NCBI RefSeq assembly: GCF_001039355.2
Contig: NW_019775025.1
Span: 73,751-137,750, forward strand
Origin: Lingula anatina
Taxonomy: Eukaryota > Brachiopoda > Lingulata > Lingulida > Lingulidae
Direction: 5' to 3'
Length of the DNA: 64,000 nt
Part shown: one piece after another, positions 45,493 to 56,113 of the stretch
Layout of the letters: every line of letters begins with the position of its first letter
Position numbering within the stretch: position 1 is the stretch's first letter
Position numbers and translations under genes: made by a program
Notes under the pieces: generated by a model
What the model was told of the DNA's origin: nothing
The model's database searches: none
Seen by the model: the letters and a program-made list of their open reading frames with translations, nothing else

Positions 45493-48400
45493 TGATTTTT
45501 TTANTTGTTGTTGTCCTGTATTTACTTGATTTCATTATTCATTTGACAGGTTGACTGGTTTATAATTATTTATTATTTTATTATTTATTATTATTTTATT
45601 ATTATTTATTTGTGAAGATAATTGGGCTAATATCATTCTGCCTGCCTCTGTATTATTTCTGCTTTAAGATGAAGAAAATAACAGGGAAGGATTCTTATGC
45701 TTCATGCTATAGTCTAGAGATCAATGTACCCGAATGCATGGTTCTAAAAATGCATGTAATATGAACATGTTATTGATATTTTCAGATAGTCTGCTTTTAC
45801 TTAATTTGTAATTTGAAATTTTAGCTTACTCTTTATCACAAGTGGTTGAGAAATGATAAAAAAAACTGAAAATTAGAAATGCAAATATTTTCTCAATATG
45901 TATATGATTTATTATTGTTTCATTAACAGTATTGTTGACCCAGGTTATGCCTTTTTTGTACTATTTCCATCCCTTGCATTTGTTTCTTAAATTAATTGTA
46001 ATGCATATGTAATGTCACATGTTTTAAGTTGAATATTTTTCAGTCATCCAAATGCTCCACATGTAATACTTTGCTAAATGTCTAGCTTTTTACCATGTGT
46101 ATACCTCTATTGCATGGAAATTTCATTATTTATATGTACTTCTGTTCAGCTTACTTTTCCTACCTTTTTTTGTAATCCATTGTATAGATCTCTGCTTTCC
46201 TTTTTCAGCTTTTGAATTTCAGTATTGTAGCTGCTTGCATTATTTGTTTATATTAATGATGAATTGCAATATGCTTTATATATTCTTTGAAAAAATATAG
46301 ATTGGCAAGATGCCAATGTTTGATAAAGAATATTTTTGACCTTTTGACATGCAGTGTCACAAACTATTTCTGTTATAAAGATATGTGAAATCTAAGATAT
46401 AGGGAAATAGAGATAACAAAGCATAAGTTATATTCAATGCCTCTAATTAATTGTTTTCAGGCTCTACAAAACAAACAAGAAGAGACTGTTGGTAGCAACT
46501 CTGAACTTAAGAAAGTTAAAGATGAGTTAGAAACTCAGCGGAAGAAAAATAATGTAAGGGCAGCTAAAGTGGCATATTTTTAAGTGTTGTGATGCCCCTC
46601 ATTTATGGCATTGATTTATTTTTGGAAAACATTGAAAGGTCACTTGAGAATTTGATGTGGCATATAATTTTGTAGACCACAGAAGACTGAAGGAATTTGG
46701 TACTTTTTTTGTCTAATTTTTGAGTATTGTCATTTTAAAACTTTTTTTACTAGAAATGCATTTTTGGGAGATAGATTTTTACGTATTGTTTCATTCTCAG
46801 TATTTTAAACCACTAGTTTAAAAGTGGTCATAGTTTTATTAAAAGAGCTCTTGGATTTCCAGGAACTTAGAGAAAAGAATTGGAAGGCAATGGAGGCACT
46901 GAATAGTGCTGAAAAAAGTGTACAAGAAAAACTAGCAGCTCAAGCTAAAAAAGAATCTGTAAGCAATTTTGTCTGATTTTCACCATTTTTTGTTTCACAT
47001 ATCTGCCATTATGCATTAATGTTTTACAATAGAAAAGTGTTAACCTTTATTACAGCTAGGGTGTGATTATTGATAAACCACCAATGACCTGCCAGTGCTG
47101 TTAACCCCCCTATGTGACCCTTGTTTTTTGATCAGGTGCAGATGATTTTTATCCCTATTTCTAATAGAAGCATGTCAGTGAGCATTTGGATGTACTGTAT
47201 TGTATTGTATTTGGGTCTTAAGTATTTCTATATGGTTTATGTTTTTCTTGTCTGGTTTCAGGAAAAACTGTCTGCTCAGGTCTCAGGAGAGCAGTCCAAA
47301 CTAAGGCAGCTTTTACAGAGGATTTTCTCCGATGTCAAAGTTGACCAGTCACTGGTAAGGAAAACAAAGCGTGGTGTAGATAAAATTCCTTGGTCATTAC
47401 AGGTATCAAAACCTGTTTTTTTCCATTTAGGTTTTTGATGTATTTTTTAAACAATTATCCTCTCTTGTAACTTTGAAATAAAGCTGCCAAATATGTAAAA
47501 AGGGACAATAAAATGGATTGATTTATTATTTCAGGCACATTCAGATTGGATGTCAAGTTTTGAGACAGAAGTAAAAAAGTATCTCAGTACCTTATCCTCA
47601 TCAAGTGATAACAAGGTAAAGATGAAGTCATTGGTTTAACAATTTGGAATTTGATGGCCTTGTTAGGTTGTGACTTTGAGAGTGTTTACAAAGTGGTGAT
47701 TTTTCAAAATAAAATCTTTTTAAGTGTAACATTCACAAAAGAAGAATATACATGTAAAATGAAAATTAAAATATTGGTAACTTGATTTTTAAAAATTAAT
47801 GTGTAATTTGTGTTACATGATGGAAAATGTTAGGATTTGGTCAAAATTCCAGGATTTAAAGGAAGCACAAGAAAGGGAAGACCAGTTGCAGTCCCAAGTC
47901 CAGCATTATAAGTCTGTGCTAGACGAAACAGTAAGTAGTATTTTTGGAGTTCATTCTAAGCTTTTTTAAAAGATGTGGTTCATTTAGTCCCTTAGATGTA
48001 GCTGTGAATTCCCATCTTGAGATGACATTATTGCCATTGCCATAACCATCTCTTCAAGCCAAGTTTCACTTTCAGACATTTTCACCTCTCTTCTTTTGAT
48101 CAGACAGATAATTAGTAGGTTACAGGCTAAATTAAACCTTTCTTTGTAACTCATAATTGGGCTGTTTTCTCAGTGAAAAAATATATAAGATAATGTGCAT
48201 GACTCTTTCAGGAAGCCATGTTGAATAAGCTTCAGGGCAGTGTGGAGTCTGAGGAAGGGAAGTGGAAGCAGAAAGTGGCTGGGATTGAATCACAACTCTC
48301 TGGTGCAAACGGTGAAAAGCAAAAGTTACAGCAGGAGCTGGACCAGGTACAGAGTGCATATTATGTGAATTTTTTAGCTTGGGTATTCTGGACAGTACAT

Positions 48401-51400
48401 GATGGGCAGTAATTGCAAGTGTCTTTACTTAATTTACCTCTTCATGTACTTTGAATTCATTATATTAGTCTTTAATTCTTTTTATGAGGGTCAGAAATTA
48501 CTATATCGCTAATAAATGCAATCAGTCCGATATGAGTAGTATTTGGTATGTAAAGTTTTTTTTTTATATTTATATATTGTAGACCTATATTGTGTATATA
48601 TATTTGTGTGCAATTTTTTAGGCCAGGGATAAGGTCTCTTCTTTGGAACAAGAACTGAGTGATGTTAAAAAGTGTATTCCAATTTCTGAAGAAGCACAGC
48701 AGGTTAGTTTGCTTTCTACCTGTGATACCATAGTTTTCATGTGTTATATTCATGTATTTCTTTTTTAAATCTGTGTTATGTTCAAGTTATGTGCTACTAC
48801 CTATGTACACTGTTCCAATAAATTTTTTTACCTGACTTCCTTTCATTGCTTTAAACTTGCTGCAAGCTTACTTTTTAGGGAAATTTATCTTCAATTTCAA
48901 GTTACATTTATCATCTACAGAATTATCATCTTTTCTTCTCATGCTTGGCTTAATAGCAATTAGAAGAGCTTAAAGTGAAACTTCAAGAAAATGAAAAGAA
49001 GCAGAAGGAATTAGCCACTGCCAATGCTAGGCTTAATGGGCAATTGAAAATAGGTCAAGATGCTCTGAAACAGGAGACAGAATTAGTGCAAAAATTACAA
49101 CAGCAAGTCAATGAAAAAACCCAGGTAAGATAGCTTTGCAGTTAATTAGCCAGCATACAAATGCTTAAAGTGGTATCATGTGATGTATAATGAAAATTAT
49201 TTGAAAGAGGTTAATTGTGAACTTTATTAAAGAAACTGTTTTTATTATATAATATTTTATTATATAAGATTATATAAAATTTTATTCTATTTGTCACTTA
49301 TATATAATTAATTAAGGTCTAGCATGTGAGTTTAATAGCTCTTCTCTGTAATGATTTTCTTCAATTTATTGCGTAGTGCATGACTAGAGATAGTGCTAGA
49401 GCTTTTTTTTTCTCATCATTTATGCTTCTGTCTGTGTGCATTATCAGCATGCCTCTTACTTGTGTTTTAGCAGAGTCCATCCACTAATAAACCTCTACTG
49501 AGAGTATGTATAACCTGGAAAACATTTGGGCTGTAGAAATTGATGGTGTAGTCTTGCATATGGGTGTGAGGGATGGGGCAAGAAAAGACATGAATTTGGG
49601 TCGTAGGAAATTGGTGTATGGGAATTATTAGACCAAGAAAATCCAGAATTATATTTATTAATGCTGATTTATTAATCCAATTGAGTTGAATGAGGTCAAA
49701 AACTAGAATGAAGTGCTTGTGTGTTGCTTGTAATAGTTTCTGCTTCTTAGGACACTTCCACTGTGCTTGCGGTGACTCAGTCTGAATGGGAAATAGTTGA
49801 CCCTCCCAAAGATATCCCACAAAACCCATCTAATATGGTTAGTGTCTTGACTTCTTAGTAGTAAACTCTTTTATGTGTATGGCCGTAACTGGGCTTATTT
49901 TGGCACATGGACAATTTGCCAGTGACAAAGAGTGATTTGTTATGATTATCTATAAAGATAATAATGTTGAATTTATTTGATTTGTTGAGTTATTTGTACC
50001 ACCAGCGTGTACGCTGGCGGTACTCATGGTTTTAGTCCCGACCCGTCTCGTCCGGCTCCGCCGGCTCCGCCGGCTCCGCGTACTGGCGCCGGATACAAGT
50101 CACCGTTACCGCTTCTCCTCCTAGACCGCAAGGACCCCTGTCCCCATCTCTTGNGTATTTTTTTTTTTTTTCAATTTCCTCTGCCTTAGAATTTTTAGTG
50201 GCTGATTATTTTATTTAGTTATTTTTTGGCCAAAATTTAGATATGGCGAGCATGTGCCCAGCTTACTGTAACCATTGCTTTTAGTCTTGTTCCAGTAGTG
50301 CCACTTTCTTCATGTAACCCCACTGTAACCTGGGCTTATAGTTGTGTACATTAGATAAAAGGCATATATTTTGAATATTTATGTTAAATAATGAGTTGAT
50401 GTCTTATAACAAAAGTTAACACATGCTTGCTATTAAAATATACATGGTCATGTTCATATAAGGTCTAACTTTGACTGAAAAAAGACTAATTGATGTCATC
50501 AGTAACTTATAGTAGACTACATCTGTCAAAGGGAGTAATCAAATTCATTTTCAGTCTAAATAACTCCTGATGTGAACATGGCCCAGGAAAGTTCTTGTAA
50601 TATGGGATACATTAAAATTGTTTCAGAATGGGACTGCAGGAGTATCAGCTGGGGAGGTGGAGCAGGTGAGTTAAGTAAAAGATCCACCACAAGTCAACGA
50701 GGTGGATGTTATGTACACGGGTGCAAAGCACAAGTGGGCATCACATATACTTTGTTTATGAGTGGGTTATCTGATGTGTACTATTGCTGATGTCAAAAAA
50801 CAAAAGACCAAGGCATTGTATATAACATTGTATTTATGCATGATGTATGTTTTCCACATCTGCTCTAGTGTAAGTGGAAATAAGCCTTATGTGTGCATCT
50901 TACTTGTTTCATAAAAAGATTTTTTGACATTCCAAAGCCAGTTTATTTGGTCTAAAAATGCTCTTCAGTGATGCAACTTCATAATATTGCTAAGATTAAG
51001 ATTGATAAAGTGCTATAAGACAATTAAGGATATGTTTGAATAATTTGAGTTTATAAGAATGTGAACATTTAGTATTTCTGATATATGATTGTTATTGTTG
51101 TTATTTCAGCTTAAACACAAACTGGCAGATAGAGAAAAACAGTTAGAGAGCGAAATTATGAAGAACAAGCAGTTAGCAGCAAGATTGGTATGTAAAAATT
51201 ACGAAATCATGCCCATTTAATGGTTTAGGGGGGTTTATTTTCATTTTTCTGCAGAAAATTTTTGTTTTGAAGTTTTTTTAAGTTTTATTTTTATCTGCAA
51301 GAAAACATCCCAGAACTTTTTATTTAGCTTCATAGTGTAATTCATTGCATCTTACATCTGTTTATTTACCTAACTGCATGGTATTTGTTCCCTTTGTTGA

Positions 51401-52917
51401 ATGGTGAAATGGCTACTTCCAGAGCAACATTTCTGTCTCCCCACAGGGTCCTAGACTTTCAGACAAGGTTTGATACAGTAAAAAATATACCCTTGCTATA
51501 GTGAAATGAAAAAACACCTCGCTTAAATGAATTCCAGGCATACATTTAGGCTGAACACCTTTTTGTGTGTTAGATATAAAGATTTTGACTTTTAACCAAC
51601 TACAAATTTGGGATCAGTGCTTTTTTTCCCCTAGATACATCAAGCCCTTCCTTGCTTAAAAAAGTGTTGCGCTTAAAGCATCCCTTTTTGAATGACATGG
51701 GAATAAAAATGAAATTCGCATTCTTTCCATTCCTTAGCTTGTTTTTCATTTTGAAATTTTTTTTGCAGTTTTTAGCAAAGTTGCTTTTAATGTGGTTAGA
51801 GCAAGAGCTGGTATGACTAGTTACGTTCCAGTCTAAGGACTGAAAAAGTTTATAGTGATGCTTATTTTACTCTGCAAAGTTTGTGCCACTTTATACTTAC
51901 TGAAAAACCAAATATTGAAATGAAATTGTAATTAAAAGGCATGTTTAATGGTCAGCCAGATGCTTTTCACTTTTAATGTAATTTTGCGAAAGGCATGTGA
52001 ATATTATATTCAGTGACATGTTCCCCCTATTCGATATCCTGACTGTTGTCCACTCAAAGTTCATTGATCCTTTCCTCTCTCTGCTTGCAGCAAAGGGTGG
52101 TAAGTATTAACATCATGGGGACATCAAGGAGTAGGGTCAGATATTTATAGGGATAAATCAATATTGATGACAGGTGCTTTTTTGACTTGAAAATGAGAAA
52201 TAATTTGAATATACAAAAGGCTATTTAAATCTGTGAGATAGGTGCTTTTTTTTTATGAAAACATTCCTTTTGATTTTTTGATTGTTACCCATAAACGTTC
52301 CCAATGTTAGTAGACTTAAATGTAGAAATTATTCGTCTGGGCTGCTACAGGTTTTGTAAAACCCGTTTTTTGTTTACATCATTGTGAAAAGATTGTTTTA
52401 AGTTTGGTATTGGTGTTTTTTTTTTTTTTAAATTAATTAATTAATTTATTTATTTATTTATTTATTTAATTGTAAATCAGTCAAGTCAAGGTGTCAAAAA
52501 TTAACTTTTTATTATTTAGGACAATCTTGTCAGTGTGATGTCAACCTTAGAATATGTAAATGAATTTGCCTCAAAACTATTTCACACCACTGTTGAAGAT
52601 TACAGCAGCCAGACTTTTTTCAAACATTTTAATTTTTCACGCCTAAATTAATAGACAACTACATAATAATTTTGTGATTTGGGTTTGTAGGATCATAAGT
52701 GCAATGCATCTATAAATTGTTTAAATTACATAAATGTTTGTGTTGATTCTTTTTAAGATTGGAGGAATTCAGCAACCTAGTTAGTCTTCAACACAGACTT
52801 TTAAGTAATCAAAAACAGCTTACAGATGCCAGTACATTTGATAATCCTTCATATATATATATGAATCACAATATTATAGCATTGGGAAATTTTGGAGAGT
52901 ATCTTTTGGTACATTTC

Positions 52918-52978
<61 letters not shown>

Positions 52979-53636
52979 TACAACTTCTGCTGGTAACTAG
53001 TTAACTTTTGTCTGTGGCATAGAATAAAGTATATTGCTTTGTAGTGCTTTGTAATTATTTGTAACTTCATTAATGTTTAAAAGGGGTTTCCTTATTTTTT
53101 CAACAAGTTAAAGTGAGGTAATGTCAGAGAATCAGTGGTGGTGTTTTGCAATCTGGTTATGATTATACCTTTAATAGTTCAGTATTGTTATGCTGATGAT
53201 AGGCTGATAGTCAATAGATAATTACCTTTGATGCAAATGAAACAATATCTCCCAAAAGTATATGATACACAGTTTGAATACATATTGCTTGTGGGTTCTA
53301 CTTAGATATTAGATATGATATTTCACCACACAGCTACGTATGCATAAAATAACATTTATCAACTATTATTCAAAACAACTCTGAAAATTTTGGAATGAAA
53401 TTTTTGCAATCTATATATTTATATTGGATTTTTCTATCTGTGGTAAATCATTTGTTTTGTGTTAGGGATGAAATGCTTACTGGTTTGAGGATTTTATCAC
53501 TACAAATATTATTGTGTGTCAGGGATGAAATGTAAAAAAGGAATCCTTTCATGTTGTACTATACCTTTTATTGATATTTTGTATCTTACAGGCTGTCACA
53601 GTGGCCAAGAGTGGAGACACTGGAACTTCAGTATAG
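29632..53636 (+). CDS. RRBP1: RRBP1 (p180)/kinectin family ER membrane coiled-coil protein
   Basis: The family anchors in the rough ER and links it to ribosomes, microtubules or kinesin. Exons: 29632-30286, 32647-32774, 32996-33059, 33303-33547, 33782-33813, 34096-34270, 34510-34806, 35180-35335, 36138-36293, 36479-36634, 37671-37826, 38197-38346, 39387-39485, 40538-40684, 40939-41001, 41692-41841, 42155-42259, 43282-43374, 43684-43779, 44106-44198, 44379-44459, 44693-44770, 45052-45186, 48622-48702, 48957-49124, 49751-49837, 50627-50665, 51110-51187, 52091-52099, 53592-53636. The sum is 4017 nt, or 1338 codons, in frame throughout. The membrane segment is at residues 14-35, followed by REKSYEEVIAEQ as in both vertebrate paralogs. 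A Lys-rich stretch comes next, then KGDPVSLLKKQLEEKEKTLQ (p180-like), ELREKNWKAMEAL (shared) and YKSVLDET...LQGSVESEEGKW (kinectin-like). It ends GDTGTSV. It is probably the single invertebrate pro-ortholog of RRBP1 and KTN1. Confidence 0.93.
35180..37826 (+). repeat. RRBP1: Array of four equal 156-nt coiled-coil exons
   Basis: Exons 35180-35335, 36138-36293, 36479-36634 and 37671-37826 are each exactly 156 nt (52 codons) and start and end in phase 0. Several end in a similar motif of the type ELxxQKxAYN/D or LRKSNE just before GT. The next exons are near this size (150, 147 and 150 nt) or shorter (99, 63 and 105). The pattern indicates growth of the coiled coil by tandem exon duplication. 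Confidence 0.85.
45404..45491. repeat. (AT)n and poly-T runs before contig join
   Basis: An (AT) dinucleotide run at about 45404-45449 is followed by a T homopolymer at about 45463-45491, just left of the N at 45504. These simple repeats probably ended the contig. Confidence 0.85.
46461..48346 (+). CDS. RRBP1: Second copy of six RRBP1/kinectin exons (probable allelic duplicate)
   Basis: Exons 46461-46553, 46863-46958, 47262-47354, 47535-47615, 47853-47930 and 48212-48346 match 43282-45186 in length (93, 96, 93, 81, 78 and 135 nt) and protein. Because the six add up to 576 nt in frame, an automatic annotation could wrongly include both sets and create a false 192-residue repeat. Copy 2 is the one joined to the downstream exon 48622. 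Confidence 0.85.
49996..50153. other. GC-rich foreign-looking insert with hairpin, next to N at 50154
   Basis: About 155 bp of GC-rich sequence sits in an AT-rich intron of the RRBP1/kinectin gene and stops at an N. It opens with a 28-base hairpin at 49996-50023 (13-bp stem, one mismatch, GT loop), followed by three copies of CGGCTCCGC-like 9-mers. On the - strand the triplets read as Arg/Gly/Ala-rich and reach a stop just before the hairpin. It could be the end of a transposon, a contaminant or a misjoined read end. I do not recognise it. Confidence 0.5.
51447..51467 (+). CDS. Candidate 21-nt microexon in RRBP1/kinectin gene
   Basis: A strong acceptor (TTTCTGTCTCCCCACAG) is followed by 21 nt (GPRLSDK, phase 0) and a weaker donor, GTTTGA. 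It fits between exons 51110-51187 and 52091-52099 without changing the frame. It is left out of the main model because the donor is poor. Confidence 0.25.
52091..52099 (+). CDS. RRBP1: 9-nt microexon of RRBP1/kinectin gene
   Basis: A long pyrimidine tract and acceptor (CCTCTCTCTGCTTGCAG) precede nine bases encoding Gln-Arg-Val, followed by the near-consensus donor GTAAGT. It is phase 0, so it can be in or out without a frame change. Splice signals on both sides are among the best in the gene. There is no homology support at this length. Confidence 0.55.
52924..52977. repeat. Long poly-T run in RRBP1/kinectin intron
   Basis: A T homopolymer of about 54 bases lies inside the last long intron. 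The open frames on both strands through it are only homopolymer translation. Confidence 0.9.
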
Positions 53637-54248
53637 GACAAAACATTTTGCCATAAACTCTTACACTCCAAGAAAAAAGAAGTATGTGGATTATTTAGGA
53701 TGGTGTATTTTCCAAGAACCCAGTTGCCAAAAACTCAGTAGACTGATCAAGCTAGGACATAAAACAAACACCAGTGTAAAATATATATAGATATATTATT
53801 ATATCAAGCCAAGCTATGAACACGGCTTAAAAGATATCCATATCAGAGATAATCTTGTCCATGTAGCATGTCTATCACTGCAATGTTATAAATTGCATTA
53901 GAATTTATTATATAATGTGAGAGACTGTATCCACAGAAACAAGTCTACACGTAGTCCAGTAGTCTAGTTTTTATGTTCAATGTAACTGTTTATGTAGCTT
54001 TGACTTGATGAAATTGTAGATGTGGAGACATAGAGGACACCAAAAGTAAATGGCTGCTTTTCACGCTGTAGAAAAATGCAAAAGATTCACATTGTAAAAG
54101 GATGTCAGCTTGTGCTGCTATTATGTTGAAGTGGTTCCATTTTTTGGAGAAAATGGTAAACAAATTATTTATTCATGTTGTGTTACCAATCAGCATCACT
54201 TGATGATGGGATTGGAAGTTGTATTTATTTTGCAAATTACTTAATTTG

Positions 54249-54254
54249 AATAAA
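54249..54254 (+). terminator. Poly(A) signal of RRBP1/kinectin gene
   Basis: AATAAA lies about 615 nt after the stop codon at 53634-53636. In the second copy the matching site (55840-55845) reads AATATA, so the signal appears to differ between the two haplotypes. Confidence 0.6.
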
Positions 54255-54521
54255 CATTGAAATATTGTATCTGGCTAGATCTGGAAAGGAGTACAGTCTA
54301 GTATTTTTGACATTTTATTTCATTTCATGAATTATTTATTTATTCAAAATTTTGCAAAGGGTTATTTTCAGGTACTTATCATTTAGTTTTGAAAAAAGTG
54401 AACTTTTATTGCTGTAGTTATATTAGTATTGGAATGATAAAGAGGAATTATAAATGGCTTTCCACTCTGCTGTGACCATACTTGAAACATTAAAGATTAT
54501 TGCTATGATCCCTGTTGCTTT

Positions 54522-54813
54522 NNNNNNNNNNNNNNNNNNNNNNNNNNNNNNNNNNNNNNNNNNNNNNNNNNNNNNNNNNNNNNNNNNNNNNNNNNNNNNN
54601 NNNNNNNNNNNNNNNNNNNNNNNNNNNNNNNNNNNNNNNNNNNNNNNNNNNNNNNNNNNNNNNNNNNNNNNNNNNNNNNNNNNNNNNNNNNNNNNNNNNN
54701 NNNNNNNNNNNNNNNNNNNNNNNNNNNNNNNNNNNNNNNNNNNNNNNNNNNNNNNNNNNNNNNNNNNNNNNNNNNNNNNNNNNNNNNNNNNNNNNNNNNN
54801 NNNNNNNNNNNNN
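54522..54813. other. Assembly gap (292 Ns)
   Basis: This is a run of unknown bases between the two copies of the RRBP1/kinectin 3' end. Nothing can be said of its content. Open frames across it are meaningless. Confidence 1.
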
Positions 54814-56113
54814 TTACCTTTGATGCAAATGAAACAATATCTCCCAAAAGTATATGATACACAGTTTGAATACATATTGCTTGTGGGTTCTACTTAGATA
54901 TTAGATATGATATTTCACCACACAGCTACGTATGCATAAAATAACATTTATCAACTATTATTCAAAACAACTCTGAAAATTTTGGAATGAAATTTTTGCA
55001 ATCTATATATTTATATTGGATTTTTCTATCTGTGGTAAATCATTTGTTTTGTGTTAGGGATGAAATGCTTACTGGTTTGAGGATTTTATCACTACAAATA
55101 TTATTGTGTGTCAGGGATGAAATGTAAAAAAGGAATCCTTTCATGTTGTACTATACCTTTTATTGATATTTTGTATCTTACAGGCTGTCACAGTGGCCAA
55201 GAGTGGAGACACTGGAACTTCAGTATAGGACAAAACATTTTGCCATAAACTCTTACACTCCAAGAAAAAAGAAGTATGTGGATTATTTAGGATGGTGTAT
55301 TTTCCAAGAACCCAGTTGCCAAAAACTCAGTAGACTGATCAAGCTAGGACATAAAACAAACACCAGTGTAAAATATATAAAGATATATTATTATATCAAG
55401 TCAAGCTATGAACACGGCTTAAAAGATATCCATATCAGAGATAATCTTGTCCATGTAGCATGTCTATCACTGCAATGTTATAAATTGCATTAGAATTTAT
55501 TATATAATGTGAGAGACTGTATCCATAGAAACAAGTCTACACGTAGTCCAGTAGTCTAGTTTTTATGTTCAATGTAACTGTTTATGTAGCTTTGACTTGA
55601 TGAAATTGTAGATGTGGAGACATAGAGGACACCAAAAGTAAATGGCTGCTTTTCACGCTGTAGAAAAATGCAAAAGATTCACATTGTAAAAGGATGTCAG
55701 CTTGTGCTGCTATTATGTTGAAGTGGTTCCATTTTTTGGAGAAAATGGTAAACAAATTATTTATTCATGTTGTGTTACCAATCAGCATCACTTGATGATG
55801 GGATTGGAAGTTGTATTTATTTTGCAAATTACTTAATTTGAATATACATTGAAATATTGTATCTGGCTAGATCTGGAAAGGAGTACAGTCTAGTATTTTT
55901 GACATTTTATTTCATTTCATGAATTATTTATTTATTCAAAATTTTGCAAAGGGTTATTTTCAGGTACTTATCATTTAGTTTTGAAAAAAGTGAACTTTTA
56001 TTGCTGTAGTTATATTAGTATTGGAATGATAAAGAGGAATTATAAATGGCTTTCCACTCTGCTGTGACCATACTTGAAACATTAAAGATTATTGCTATGA
56101 TCCCTGTTGCTTT

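Larger units (their letters stand above)
42343..48560. repeat. Tandem direct repeat around N at 45504 (assembly duplication)
   Basis: The stretch 42343 to about 45403 is repeated at 45505 to about 48560. The first copy ends in an (AT)n run and a poly-T run before the N. A GTATT microsatellite has 8 units in copy 1 (about 44016-44055) and 3 in copy 2 (about 47195-47210), as expected of alleles. Six RRBP1/kinectin exons are duplicated. Confidence 0.85.
53222..56113. repeat. 1300-bp direct repeat around a 292-base gap
   Basis: The stretches 53222-54521 and 54814-56113 are each 1300 bp and nearly identical, and are separated by Ns at 54522-54813. Each holds the last RRBP1/kinectin coding exon and 3' UTR (second exon copy 55184-55228). 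Few SNPs separate them. It is a probable false duplication at a scaffold gap. Confidence 0.88.

Noticed and set aside
49996-50023. Bacterial-type rho-independent terminator
   Set aside because: The hairpin is present but no T tract follows it on the + strand, and the surroundings are an animal intron. Kept only as part of the odd GC-rich insert.
52521-52650. Possible alternative last exon of the RRBP1/kinectin gene (DNLVSVMSTLEYVNEF...)
   Set aside because: It follows a plausible acceptor (TTATTATTTAG) and stays open for about 40 codons, but it lacks coiled-coil character or likeness to the family end.
54423-54897. Open frames of 100-150 residues on both strands
   Set aside because: They cross the N gap and are almost entirely unknown residues.
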